A DNA stretch of 64,000 bases from Arthrobacter sp. OAP107 (GTDB lineage Bacteria > Actinomycetota > Actinomycetes > Actinomycetales > Micrococcaceae): contig NZ_JBEPOK010000001.1 of assembly GCF_040546765.1 (NCBI RefSeq), positions 5,146,001 to 5,210,000 on the forward strand. The letters are read 5' to 3'. A program made the translations under genes and the position numbers. Of this stretch, positions 26,863-35,311 are shown in pieces (positions within the stretch are counted from its first letter, which is position 1; every line of letters begins with the position of its first letter). The notes beneath the pieces were generated by a model. It did not search any database and was not told the origin of the DNA. It saw only the letters and a program-made list of their open reading frames with translations.

Positions 26863-27581
26863 ACGAGTCCGGGCGTCTCCGGGTCCTGCTGGCGGATGAC
26901 CAGCCGCTGCTGCGGATGGGGTTCCGGCTCATCCTTGAGGGTGAGGACGGCCTCGAGGTGGTGGGCGAGGCCTCCGACGGGGCCGACGCCGTCCGCCAGG
27001 TGGGCCGGCTCGATCCCGACGTGGTGCTGATGGATGTCCGGATGCCCACGCTCGACGGGATCGAGGCCACCCGTGCCATCACCAGTTCAGGCGCGCGGGC
27101 CAGGATCATCATCCTGACCACCTTCGATCTGGATGAGTACGCGTTCGCCGGGCTCCAGGCCGGCGCCTCGGCGTTTCTGCTGAAGGATGTGGCACCCGCC
27201 GAACTGGTCCAGGCCGTGCGGGTGGTGGCCAGCGGGGATGCCGTGGTGGCGCCGCGCGTCACCCAGCGGCTTCTTGAGACGTACGTCCGCGGCGCCGGAC
27301 CCGCTTCCGAAGGTTCGGGCGCGGGGGCCGCGCCGGCGGCGGTGCCTGCTCCCCGCGATCCGCTGCTGGACGACCTGACCCCCCGGGAAACCGAGATGCT
27401 GGAGGCGATGTCGGAGGGGCTGTCCAATGCGGAGATCGCGCACCGCTATTTCCTGTCGGAAGCCACGGTGAAGACACACGTGCGGCGGATCCTGACCAAG
27501 CTGCATCTCCGTGACCGCGTTCAGGCCGTGGTCTATGCCTACGAGACCGGCCTGGTAACCCCGAGCAACCCGGACTACTGA
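26859..27581 (+). CDS. LuxR/NarL-family response regulator
   Basis: Protein of 240 residues: a receiver domain with acidic pocket LLADDQ and phospho-acceptor Asp in VVLMDVRMP, an Ala/Gly linker, and a C-terminal LuxR helix-turn-helix (LTPRETEMLEAMSEGLSN, SEATVKTHVRRIL). The ATG at 26859 is chosen for its position after GGGGGA and its 4-bp overlap with the kinase stop; an in-frame ATG 12 bp earlier is possible. It probably controls the exporter upstream. Confidence 0.92.
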   Translation: MNESGRLRVLLADDQPLLRMGFRLILEGEDGLEVVGEASDGADAVRQVGRLDPDVVLMDVRMPTLDGIEATRAITSSGARARIIILTTFDLDEYAFAGLQAGASAFLLKDVAPAELVQAVRVVASGDAVVAPRVTQRLLETYVRGAGPASEGSGAGAAPAAVPAPRDPLLDDLTPRETEMLEAMSEGLSNAEIAHRYFLSEATVKTHVRRILTKLHLRDRVQAVVYAYETGLVTPSNPDY

Positions 27582-27663
27582 GGCGACTGGCTGACGCCGG
27601 TTCCACAGCCTACCCACAGGCAGGCCCTATGCAGGCCATAGGTCCCCGGAGTTGGGTGGTGGC

Positions 27664-28572
27664 ATGAGAACCGCACCCGGCACGCCCGATGGACAGCAGC
27701 CCCGGCACGAGCCGCATCCCAACCATGACCGCGGCCTCGAGTTCGATCTCTCCACGCTGGTTTCACGCCGCTCGCTGGGCATGCTCCTCGGCGCCGGCAC
27801 GGCGGCCGCTTTGGCGGCGTGCACGCCCGGCGGGTCATCCTCCGCACCGTCAGGATCGCCGTCGTCGGCTTCTGCCGGCTCAACGGCAAGTGCAACGTCC
27901 AGCGCAACTGCGTCCCCCACCGTGACCCGGGCAATCGCAGAATGCGGCGTGGAGATTCCGCAGGAAACTGCCGGACCGTACCCCGGCGACGGCTCCAACG
28001 GACCGAACGTCCTGGAAGCCTCCGGCGTGGTCCGGCAGGACATTACCTCAAACTTCGGCACGTCCGCCACGAAAGCGGACGGTGTGCCGCTGACCGTCAC
28101 ACTGACACTGCTGGACAACGCCAACGGCTGCGTCCCGCTGTCCGGCGCTGCCGTGTACGCCTGGCACTGCGACAAGGAGGGCAGGTACTCGCTCTACGAT
28201 TCAGGGCTGGAGAACGAGAACTTCCTGCGGGGCGTGCAGGAGGCGGACGCCAACGGCCAGGTCACCTTCAAGACCATCTACCCCGGCGCCTACAACGGCC
28301 GCTGGCCGCACATCCACTTCGAGGTGTTCGAGTCGATGAACAACGCCACGGCGGCAGGGCAGGTGCTGGCCGTTTCACAGATCGCCCTGACCGATGCCGC
28401 CTGCCGCGAGGTGTACGCCTCCGCGGGCTACGAAACCAGCGCCCAAAATTTCCCGAACACCACACTGAAATCGGACAACGTATTCGGCGATGACGGCGGC
28501 GTCTACCAGTTGGCCACCATGGCCGGGTCCGTGACCGGCGGCTACACGGCAGGGCTCAACGTCACCATCTAG
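27664..28572 (+). CDS. secreted intradiol ring-cleavage dioxygenase-like lipoprotein
   Basis: Protein of 302 residues. The signal has a twin-arginine motif (SRRSLGM) and a lipobox LAAC near residue 53, so it is probably exported folded by Tat and lipid-anchored. A Ser/Ala/Thr linker leads to a beta-sandwich related to catechol dioxygenases, with the ligand tyrosine in GPYPGD and the paired histidines in WPHIHFEV. Whether it cleaves catechols outside the cell is unproven; similar exported proteins are widespread in actinobacteria. An N-terminal extension of about 30 residues precedes the signal. Confidence 0.8.
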   Translation: MRTAPGTPDGQQPRHEPHPNHDRGLEFDLSTLVSRRSLGMLLGAGTAAALAACTPGGSSSAPSGSPSSASAGSTASATSSATASPTVTRAIAECGVEIPQETAGPYPGDGSNGPNVLEASGVVRQDITSNFGTSATKADGVPLTVTLTLLDNANGCVPLSGAAVYAWHCDKEGRYSLYDSGLENENFLRGVQEADANGQVTFKTIYPGAYNGRWPHIHFEVFESMNNATAAGQVLAVSQIALTDAACREVYASAGYETSAQNFPNTTLKSDNVFGDDGGVYQLATMAGSVTGGYTAGLNVTI

Positions 28573-28593
28573 CGCAACGCTAGACTCGGAGCC

Positions 28594-29928
28594 ATGCCTC
28601 TCCATTCCTCCGCCGCAGAGCACATCCGGGACCTGGGCGACTACGTCAGCGCCTCGCCGTCGAGCTTTCACGCCGCCCGCGAGGGCGCCCGGCGCCTCAC
28701 CGCGGCGGGCTTCACCGGCCTGGACGAGCTGCAGCCCTGGGAGGCCACGGCAGGCAAGTTCTACGTCATTCGGGATGGCGCCCTCATCGCCTGGGTCACA
28801 CCCGGGGACGCCGGGCCCATCACCGGCTTCAACATCCTGGGCGCCCACACGGATTCGCCGTCCTTCAAGCTCAAGCCCAAGCCCACCACGGGCCGGTTCG
28901 GCTGGCTCCAGGCCGGCGTGGAGGTCTACGGCGGCCCCCTGCTGAACTCGTGGCTGGACCGGGAACTGCAATTGGCCGGGCGCCTCGTGATGCTGGACGG
29001 CACGCAGCACCTGACCGCCACCGGGCCGATGCTGCGTTTTCCGCAGCTCGCCATCCACCTGGACCGGGCAGTGAACGAGGGCCTCACACTGGACAAGCAG
29101 CAGCACATGAACCCGGTGTTCGGGCTCGGCGATCCTGGCGGGGAGGACTTGCTGGCGGTGCTGGCTGAGCGGGTTGCCGGCGACGGCGCCTCTGTTGATC
29201 CGGCTGAGATCGGCGGGTACGACGTCGTCATCGCGGACACGCAGGCGCCTGCGGTTTTCGGGGTCAGGAGTGAGTTCTTCGCCTCCGGGCGCCTGGACAA
29301 CCTGTCAGCCACGCACGCCGGGATCACGGCGCTGATCGCGCACGCTGACGCGTCCGACGGCGGGTCCGCCGTTCCCGGCGAATCCTCACCGATAGCGGTG
29401 CTTGCCGCCTTCGACCACGAGGAAATCGGTTCCGCGTCCCGGTCCGGGGCATGCGGTCCGGTCCTGGAAGACATCCTGGTCCGGATCTCGGACGGCCTGG
29501 GCGCGTCGGCGAGCCAGCGGCGTCAGGCCTTCGCGGCGTCGTTCTGTGTTTCTGCCGACGCCGGCCACGCCGTCCACCCCAACTACGCCGAACGGCACGA
29601 CCCCGTCAACCGTCCCGTCCTCAACGGGGGCCCTCTGCTCAAGATCAACGCCAACCAGCGGTACGCCACCGACGCCGCCGGGGCTGCCCTCTGGGCGCGG
29701 CTGTGCGGTGAGGCGGGGGTCCCCTTCCAGGAGTTTGTCTCCAACAACGTAATGCCGTGCGGTTCCACGATCGGCCCGCTGACGGCCACCCGGCTGGGCA
29801 TCAGGACCGTGGACGTGGGTGTTCCCCTGCTGTCGATGCACTCGGCCAGGGAAGTCTGCGGCGTGGAGGACCCGCACCGCCTGGCCCGGGTGACTGAGCT
29901 GTTCTTTGCAGCCGCGGCACACGCCTAG
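28594..29928 (+). CDS. M18 family aminopeptidase
   Basis: Cytosolic zinc aminopeptidase of 444 residues, the normal length for the M18 family. Metal ligands and catalytic residues are in GAHTDSPSFKLKP (His, Asp), DHEEIGS (the two Glu) and MHSAREV (His near the C-terminus), with the family signature NSWLDREL in the first third. It removes N-terminal, usually acidic, residues from peptides. GGAG precedes the ATG. Confidence 0.93.
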   Translation: MPLHSSAAEHIRDLGDYVSASPSSFHAAREGARRLTAAGFTGLDELQPWEATAGKFYVIRDGALIAWVTPGDAGPITGFNILGAHTDSPSFKLKPKPTTGRFGWLQAGVEVYGGPLLNSWLDRELQLAGRLVMLDGTQHLTATGPMLRFPQLAIHLDRAVNEGLTLDKQQHMNPVFGLGDPGGEDLLAVLAERVAGDGASVDPAEIGGYDVVIADTQAPAVFGVRSEFFASGRLDNLSATHAGITALIAHADASDGGSAVPGESSPIAVLAAFDHEEIGSASRSGACGPVLEDILVRISDGLGASASQRRQAFAASFCVSADAGHAVHPNYAERHDPVNRPVLNGGPLLKINANQRYATDAAGAALWARLCGEAGVPFQEFVSNNVMPCGSTIGPLTATRLGIRTVDVGVPLLSMHSAREVCGVEDPHRLARVTELFFAAAAHA

Positions 29929-29970
29929 TGCGACGGTGACTGATTTCCACGCCGTTACAAAAGTGCCCGA

Positions 29971-29990
29971 TAGGCAACACTTGTCGCCTA
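29971..29990. promoter_or_regulatory. candidate operator upstream of the amino acid permease
   Basis: Imperfect 20-bp palindrome TAGGCAACACTTGTCGCCTA with 8 of 10 arm positions paired. It is about 175 bp upstream of the permease start in a 236-bp gap that holds no other feature. The binding protein is unknown. Confidence 0.35.
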
Positions 29991-30164
29991 ACGCGGCGCG
30001 TGGCTGGAAATCTGCCCGTTTTCGGTTGCCGTAAACTGTGTCTTTGCACAGCCCGGACCTGCCTCCGGCTCCCTTAGTGTGAAACGCACAGTGTGGTCCC
30101 CGGCACAGACTCTGCCGCCCGGCCACCGCCCAAAACCTGCAATCAAAACGAGGATGGCGCAGCC

Positions 30165-31595
30165 ATGCACGCTGACCAACAACTGTCGAAATCCCTAAAA
30201 CCCCGCCATCTGTCGATGATCGCCATTGCCGGCGTCATCGGCGCCGGCCTGTTCGTCGGCTCCGGAGCGGCCATCCAGCAGGCCGGTCCCGGCATCCTGC
30301 TTGCCTACATGGCCGCAGGCATCGTGGTCATCCTGGTCATGCGGATGCTTGGCGAGATGGCGGCCGCGAACCCCGAAACCGGATCCTTCTCCACCTACGC
30401 GGACAAGGCGCTGGGCCCCTGGGCGGGCTTCAGCATCGGCTGGCTCTATGCGTGGTTCTGGATCATCGTACTGGGCATCGAAGCCACGGCAGGAGCCGCG
30501 ATCATGCACCGCTGGGTGCCCGGCATCGACCAGTGGGTCTGGGCCCTGGTGCTCATGGTTCTGCTCACGCTGACCAACCTGGGCTCGGTGAAGTCCTACG
30601 GGGAGTTCGAGTTCTGGTTCGCCTCCATCAAGGTCACGGCCATCATCCTTTTCCTCCTTTTCGGCGTCGCAGCGATCCTCGGCCTGGTTCCGGGTGTTCC
30701 GGCACCGGGCCTGAGCAACCTGACGGGCAACGGCGGCTTCCTGCCCAACGGCCCCGGAGCCGTCCTGGCCGGAATCCTCGTGGTGGTCTTCGCGTTCTTC
30801 GGGGCTGAGATCGCCACCATCGCTGCCGGTGAATCCGAAAACCCTGTGGAGGCGGTCAAGAAGGCCGTTCGGTCCACCGTCTGGCGCATCCTCGTCTTCT
30901 ACATCGGCTCCATCGCGATTGTTGTCACGCTGCTCCCCTGGAACTCCGCGAACGTGGCCAAGAGCCCATACGTCGCCGTCATCGAGCTGTTCGGCATCCC
31001 CGGCGCGGGCACCATCATGGACGTCGTGGTGCTGACGTCGGTGCTGTCCTGCCTGAACTCGGGACTCTACACGGCCAGCCGCATGCTGTTCTCACTGTCG
31101 CAGCGCGGTGACGCCCCCAAGTCCTGGACCCGCATCTCCAAGCGCGGCGTGCCCGCCGCGGCGGTGCTGGCCTCCACCGTGGTCGGCTTCATCACCGTGG
31201 GGCTCAACTACATCGCCCCGGACACCGTCTTCCTGTTCCTGGTGAACACCTCCGGTGCCATAGCGCTGTTTGTCTGGCTGGTCATTGCCACGTCGCAGCT
31301 GGTGCTGCGCCGCCGGATGGGAGCCGCGGCCAAGGATCTGACGCTGAAGATGTGGTTCTTCCCCTACCTCACCTGGCTGGCGATTGGCAGCATCGTGGCG
31401 CTCATCATCGGCATGGTGATCCTGGAGTCCACCCGCGAGTCGCTTCTGCTCTCCGTGGCCCTGGCAGTCGTGGTCGTCGGCATCGGTGTGTGGCGCTACC
31501 GCAAGGGCGGCCCGGGGCGGGCTGAGGCGACCGCCGCTTCCGCAACGCCCGCCGAAACCGCAGATGCAGGAGTGGGGTCTGGCCCGGCGTCGTAA
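30165..31595 (+). CDS. amino acid permease (APC superfamily)
   Basis: Twelve-helix transporter of 476 residues. The N-terminal signature GVIGAGLFVGSGAAIQQAGPG and the segment FAFFGAEIATIAAGESENP place it with the GABA/proline-type amino acid permeases of the AAT family. The ATG at 30165 is chosen because the conserved N-terminus follows; GAGGA lies about 12 nt upstream. The exact amino acid is not assignable. A terminator follows. Confidence 0.9.
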   Translation: MHADQQLSKSLKPRHLSMIAIAGVIGAGLFVGSGAAIQQAGPGILLAYMAAGIVVILVMRMLGEMAAANPETGSFSTYADKALGPWAGFSIGWLYAWFWIIVLGIEATAGAAIMHRWVPGIDQWVWALVLMVLLTLTNLGSVKSYGEFEFWFASIKVTAIILFLLFGVAAILGLVPGVPAPGLSNLTGNGGFLPNGPGAVLAGILVVVFAFFGAEIATIAAGESENPVEAVKKAVRSTVWRILVFYIGSIAIVVTLLPWNSANVAKSPYVAVIELFGIPGAGTIMDVVVLTSVLSCLNSGLYTASRMLFSLSQRGDAPKSWTRISKRGVPAAAVLASTVVGFITVGLNYIAPDTVFLFLVNTSGAIALFVWLVIATSQLVLRRRMGAAAKDLTLKMWFFPYLTWLAIGSIVALIIGMVILESTRESLLLSVALAVVVVGIGVWRYRKGGPGRAEATAASATPAETADAGVGSGPAS

Positions 31596-31617
31596 TTCCG
31601 CCATCATCCTTTTGGAA

Positions 31618-31668
31618 CCATCCGCCCGGTTGGCCGCTACGGCCTGACCGGGCGGATGGCTTTTGTTT
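31618..31668. terminator. terminator after the amino acid permease
   Basis: A 13-bp perfect stem (31618-31630 with 31647-31659) is followed by CTTTTGTTT on the plus strand. It separates the permease from the convergent ynfA-like gene, whose stop lies at its edge. Confidence 0.85.
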
Positions 31669-31672
31669 GGGG

Positions 31673-32008
31673 TCAGCCCTGCCGGGGGGCGAACATGATG
31701 ACGGCGACGCCAACGAGGCAGACGGCGGCGCCGATGAGGTCCCAGCGGTCGGGCCGGAAGCCGTCCAGAAGCATGCCCCAGACCAGGGAACCGACGATGA
31801 AGACCCCGCCGTAGGCCGCGAGGACCCGGCCGAAGTGGGCGTCCGGCTGGAAAGCGGCCACGAAACCGTAGAGCCCCAGCGCCACAATCCCGAGCCCGGC
31901 CCACCACCACGCCTTGTCCTCCCGCACGGCCTGCCAGATCAGCCAGGCTCCGCCGATCTCGGCCACGGCGGCCAGGGTGAAAAGGAGCACGGATTTCAGA
32001 ATCGTCAT
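31673..32008 (-). CDS. YnfA family small membrane protein
   Basis: Membrane protein of 111 residues with four hydrophobic helices and the UPF0060/YnfA signature (EIGGAWLIWQ, AAYGGVFIVGSLVWGML, DRWDLIGA). The family resembles small multidrug resistance proteins, but its function is only partly established. The ATG at 32008 is preceded by a modest purine run, and longer in-frame starts have no support. Confidence 0.85.
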   Translation of the reverse strand: MTILKSVLLFTLAAVAEIGGAWLIWQAVREDKAWWWAGLGIVALGLYGFVAAFQPDAHFGRVLAAYGGVFIVGSLVWGMLLDGFRPDRWDLIGAAVCLVGVAVIMFAPRQG

Positions 32009-32188
32009 GGCTCCAGTATTCCGCCCGGTTTTCCACATAGCTGGGGCGGCGCTTCCGGGCCGCCATTGGGGCCAGTAGCCTAGGAGCTGTCCGAATCGCG
32101 GAATTCCGCCCCGATGCACTAAGATAGTGAAGTCTGTGCTGCGCTCTGGTCCGTTTTTGGACACGGGCGTGCACCGCATCGCAAATGA

Positions 32189-32233
32189 ACCTCCTGTTAC
32201 GGAAATACCGTAACCGCTTAGCCCAAAGGAGGT
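32189..32233 (+). promoter_or_regulatory. rpsF leader, S6:S18-type autoregulatory structure
   Basis: ACCTCCT (32189-32195) can pair with AGGAGGT (32227-32233), which is the rpsF Shine-Dalgarno. Nested inside is a perfect 7-bp hairpin, GTTACGG-AAATA-CCGTAAC (32196-32214), and an unpaired 3' segment starting with CCG. The known ribosomal S6:S18 leader has two helices and a bulged CCG that mimics the 16S rRNA site of the S6-S18 complex. The match of layout suggests feedback control of this operon, which encodes both proteins. Confidence 0.65.
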
Positions 32234-32243
32234 GGGTTCACAT

Positions 32244-32549
32244 ATGCGTCCTTACGAATTGATGGTAATCATCGACCCCGAGGTCGAAGAGCGTACCGTA
32301 GAGCCGTCGCTTCAGAAGTTCCTGAACGTCATCACCAACGATGGTGGAACCATCGAAAAGGTTGACATCTGGGGCCGTCGCCGTCTGGCTTACGACATCA
32401 AGAAGAAGTCCGAAGGTATCTACGCCGTGGTGAACTTCACCGCGACGCCGGCTACCGCCAAGGAACTTGACCGCCAGTTGGGTCTCAACGAGACCATCAT
32501 GCGCACCAAGATCATCCGCCCCGAAGAGCAGAAGGTTGTTGCTGAGTAA
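32244..32549 (+). CDS. rpsF: 30S ribosomal protein S6
   Basis: Protein of 101 residues with the S6 sequence MRPYELMVIIDPEVEE at the N-terminus and the conserved IEKVDIWGRRRLAYDIKKK in the middle. It binds the central domain of 16S rRNA together with S18. The ATG at 32244 follows AAAGGAGGT at 10 nt. It is the first gene of the rpsF-ssb-rpsR-rplI block. Confidence 0.97.
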   Translation: MRPYELMVIIDPEVEERTVEPSLQKFLNVITNDGGTIEKVDIWGRRRLAYDIKKKSEGIYAVVNFTATPATAKELDRQLGLNETIMRTKIIRPEEQKVVAE

Positions 32550-32604
32550 TTTCAGCTCCCAATTTTCATTCTTTACCCCGCAGGAACGAACAAGGAGGCA
32601 GTAG

Positions 32605-33186
32605 ATGGCAGGCGAAACCACTATTACGGTCATCGGTAATCTCACCAATGACCCCGAACTGAGGTTCACACCGTCAGGTTCGGCAGTAGCGAACTTCACC
32701 ATCGCGTCCACGCCTCGCACCTTCGACCGCCAGTCCAATGAGTGGAAGGACGGGGAAACCTTGTTCCTCCGCGCGTCGGTCTGGCGGGAGGCAGCAGAAA
32801 ACGTCGCCGAGTCGCTCACCAAGGGCACCCGCGTGATTGTTTCCGGCCGTCTGAAGAGCCGTTCCTACGAAACAAAAGAAGGCGAGAAGCGCACTGTTAT
32901 CGAGCTCGAGGTCGACGAAATCGGCCCGAGCCTGCGTTACGCGAATGCCAAAGTCAACCGCACCCAGCGCTCCGGCGGCCAGGGCGGTTTCGGCGGCGGC
33001 AACAGCGGCGGATTCGGTGGCGGTGGATTCGGTGGCGGCCAGGGTGGAAACCAGGGCGGCAACACCGGAGGAAGCTGGGGCGGCAACCAGCAGCCCGCAG
33101 CGCAGGATGACCCCTGGGCAACGCCCGGAGTCAGCAATGCGGGCGGCGGCTGGGGCAACGGCCCGGATTCCGAACCTCCCTTCTAA
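32605..33186 (+). CDS. ssb: single-stranded DNA-binding protein
   Basis: Protein of 193 residues. The OB fold occupies about 1-110 (ITVIGNLTNDPELRFTPSG start, SGRLKSRSYETKEGEKR loop). A glycine-rich tail with GGFGGG-type repeats follows, then the acidic C-terminal tip DSEPPF that recruits replication and repair proteins. It coats single-stranded DNA. It lies 55 bp after rpsF behind AAGGAGG. Confidence 0.96.
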   Translation: MAGETTITVIGNLTNDPELRFTPSGSAVANFTIASTPRTFDRQSNEWKDGETLFLRASVWREAAENVAESLTKGTRVIVSGRLKSRSYETKEGEKRTVIELEVDEIGPSLRYANAKVNRTQRSGGQGGFGGGNSGGFGGGGFGGGQGGNQGGNTGGSWGGNQQPAAQDDPWATPGVSNAGGGWGNGPDSEPPF

Positions 33187-33315
33187 AACATAAACAAAGG
33201 TCCGGCGCAGCACGCGCCAAAGCGTTCCATATGGCACGCTCTGCGCACGCCGCGGTCGGACCACCACCATCCCGTGGATCACGATTCACGGGCTCCCTAG
33301 AATAGGAGCTCCACG

Positions 33316-33555
33316 ATGGCTAAGGCTGAACTCCGTAAGCCCAAACCAAAGTCCAACCCCTTGAAGGCCGCTGACATCACCGTCATCGACTACAAGGACG
33401 TAGCATTGCTGCGCAAGTTCATCTCCGACCGCGGAAAGATCCGCGCCCGTCGCGTCACTGGCGTCACGGTGCAGGAACAGCGCAAGATCGCCCAGGCAAT
33501 CAAGAACGCCCGCGAAGTTGCTCTGCTGCCCTACTCCGGCGCTGGCCGGGGCTAA
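33316..33555 (+). CDS. rpsR: 30S ribosomal protein S18
   Basis: Protein of 79 residues ending in the conserved RRVTGVTVQEQRKIAQAIKN and ALLPYS motif of S18, the partner of S6 on 16S rRNA. No CxxC zinc motif is visible, so this is the zinc-free form. A 129-bp gap separates it from ssb; within it GGTCCG and CGGACC can pair, but the structure is long-range and unproven. Confidence 0.96.
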   Translation: MAKAELRKPKPKSNPLKAADITVIDYKDVALLRKFISDRGKIRARRVTGVTVQEQRKIAQAIKNAREVALLPYSGAGRG

Positions 33556-33573
33556 GGAAAGGGATTAACTAAC

Positions 33574-34026
33574 ATGGCAAAGCTCATTCTGACCCACGAA
33601 GTAACCGGTCTCGGTGCTGCTGGCGACGTTGTGGAGGTCAAGGACGGTTACGCACGTAACTACCTGCTGCCCCGCGGTTTCGCCCTGACCTGGTCCAAGG
33701 GTGGCGAGAAGCAGGTTGAGTCCATCAAGGCTGCCCGCGCCGCCCGCGAGCACGCTTCCCTGGAAGATGCTCAGAAGCAGGCCGCCGCTCTGTCCGCCAA
33801 GCCGGTCAAGCTGGTTGTCAAGGCCGGCGAAAGCGGCCGCCTGTTCGGCACGGTCAAGCAGGCCGACGTCGCCGACGCTGTTGAGGCCGCAGGCCTGGGC
33901 AGCATCGACAAGCGCAAGGTTGAACTGCCGGCCCACATCAAGTCGGTTGGTTCCTACCAGGCCAACGTCCGTCTGCACGACGACGTTGCCGCTGTGATCG
34001 AACTCGACGTAGTCGCAGGCAAGTAG
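33574..34026 (+). CDS. rplI: 50S ribosomal protein L9
   Basis: Protein of 150 residues with the L9 N-terminal signature GAAGDVVEVKDGYARNYLLPRG-like sequence near residues 13-35, a long connecting helix and the C-terminal RNA-binding domain (LFGTVKQADVADAV). It binds 23S rRNA and helps frame maintenance. It lies 18 bp after rpsR and is followed by a strong terminator. Confidence 0.97.
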   Translation: MAKLILTHEVTGLGAAGDVVEVKDGYARNYLLPRGFALTWSKGGEKQVESIKAARAAREHASLEDAQKQAAALSAKPVKLVVKAGESGRLFGTVKQADVADAVEAAGLGSIDKRKVELPAHIKSVGSYQANVRLHDDVAAVIELDVVAGK

Positions 34027-34074
34027 CAGGTCCGGCCTTCGCCGGATCTGCTCTGCAGTCCTGAACTGCTGACG

Positions 34075-34121
34075 GCCCCCGCCGTCGGATTCCTCCGGGA
34101 AGCCGACGGCGGGGGCTTCGT
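34075..34121 (+). terminator. terminator of the rpsF-rplI block
   Basis: A perfect 14-bp G/C-rich stem (34075-34088 with 34103-34116) with a 14-nt loop sits 50 bp after the rplI stop, followed by TTCGTCGTT. Confidence 0.8.
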
Positions 34122-34245
34122 CGTTCCCGCCATTTCGGCGAGCAGTGTACTGAACCGGTTGCCGGGCGGCGGAATAAAGGCCACTGCTGCCGGGTTGAGC
34201 GAATAGATGCAAATGCATATACCGCGCCAAACAGAGGAGACCGCC

Positions 34246-34872
34246 ATGGAGACCCGCCGCATAACCGTTCTGTCCGCCGGCCTGGGAGTGCCGTCGTCGA
34301 GCCGCCTGCTGGCCGACCAGCTGGCCGCCGCCGCGACCCGGGAGCTGACGGCTGCCGGCTACGAGGTGGCCACCGACGTGGTTGAGCTTCGTGACCTGGC
34401 CGTGGACATCGCCAACAACTTCGTCACGGGCTTTGCCCCGCCCCGGCTGGCAGAAGTGATCGCCGGCGTCGAGTCCTCCGACGGCATCATCGCCGTCTCA
34501 CCGGTGTTCAGCGCGTCCTACAGTGGCTTGTTCAAGTCATTCTTCGATGTGCTTGACCCCAAGTCGCTGGACGGCAAAGCCGCGCTTCTGGGGGCCACCG
34601 GCGGAACGGACCGCCACCAGATGGTGCTGGACCACGCAATGCGCCCGCTGTTCAGCTACCTGCGCACGCGGACGGCCGCCACGGCCGTCTTCGCCGGCCC
34701 CCAGGACTGGGGAAACACGGACGACGGCGGAACCCCCCTTTCGGTGCGGATCGAACGGGCGGCGGCAGAGTTCGGCCGTCTCCTGGACGGGGACCAGCCG
34801 GGCCGCAAGCCGGCCGCGCTCGAGTCGCTGCCCTTCGAGCAGCTGCTGGCCGGCATCTCAGGCGGCCGGTAA
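34246..34872 (+). CDS. NADPH-dependent FMN reductase family protein
   Basis: Flavodoxin-like protein of 208 residues. The FMN-binding start LSAGLGVPSSSRLLADQL, the flavin-contact segment VSPVFSASYSGLFKSFFDVL and LLGATGG match the CE1759-type FMN reductases. In actinobacteria this family is often paired with a luciferase-like monooxygenase, but none is adjacent here. The ATG at 34246 follows AGAGGAGA; an open frame extends 39 bp upstream without support. Confidence 0.87.
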   Translation: METRRITVLSAGLGVPSSSRLLADQLAAAATRELTAAGYEVATDVVELRDLAVDIANNFVTGFAPPRLAEVIAGVESSDGIIAVSPVFSASYSGLFKSFFDVLDPKSLDGKAALLGATGGTDRHQMVLDHAMRPLFSYLRTRTAATAVFAGPQDWGNTDDGGTPLSVRIERAAAEFGRLLDGDQPGRKPAALESLPFEQLLAGISGGR

Positions 34873-34909
34873 CGCGAACTAATCCCGGCACCCGCTCGTT
34901 GTGCCGGGC

Positions 34910-35257
34910 ATGAAATGTCCCATTGATTCTTCGGACCTGGTCATGAGCGAACGCAGCGGCGTGGAAATCGACTACTGCCCGCAGTGCCGGGGTGTGTGGC
35001 TGGACCGCGGCGAACTGGACAAGATCATCGACCGGATAAACGCAGGCGCGCCGGCGGCTCCTCCGGCGCACGTTCCCCCCGTTCCGGCCTCGCCTGCGCC
35101 CGGCATGGCTCCTCCACCGCTGTACCGCGACTTCGAACCGCGGCGTGACCAGGCGCGCTACGACGACCGCAGCCACGGCAAGGGGTACGACCGCGAGTCT
35201 GACCGCCGCCGCAACAAGAAGAAGGAAGGCTGGCTGGGGGACCTGTTCGACTTCTAG
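34910..35257 (+). CDS. TFIIB-type zinc-ribbon protein
   Basis: Small protein of 115 residues. The N-terminal zf-TFIIB motif has CP-ID..., then CPQCRGVWLDRGELDKI, giving three or four metal-binding cysteines in 30 residues. A Pro/Ala linker follows, and the tail is basic (DRRRNKKKEGW). It may bind nucleic acid or protein, but no role is established. A GTG 9 bp upstream is an alternative start, and no clear ribosome binding site decides. Confidence 0.72.
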   Translation: MKCPIDSSDLVMSERSGVEIDYCPQCRGVWLDRGELDKIIDRINAGAPAAPPAHVPPVPASPAPGMAPPPLYRDFEPRRDQARYDDRSHGKGYDRESDRRRNKKKEGWLGDLFDF

Positions 35258-35311
35258 CGGGCCGCGTCCACCCCCGCGTTCACTTGCTGTGAGGGTTGGC
35301 CGCGGCGGTGG

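Noticed and set aside
33187..33315. Regulatory hairpin between ssb and rpsR
   Set aside because: GGTCCG and CGGACC can pair, but the arms are short and about 60 nt apart; nothing else supports a functional structure.
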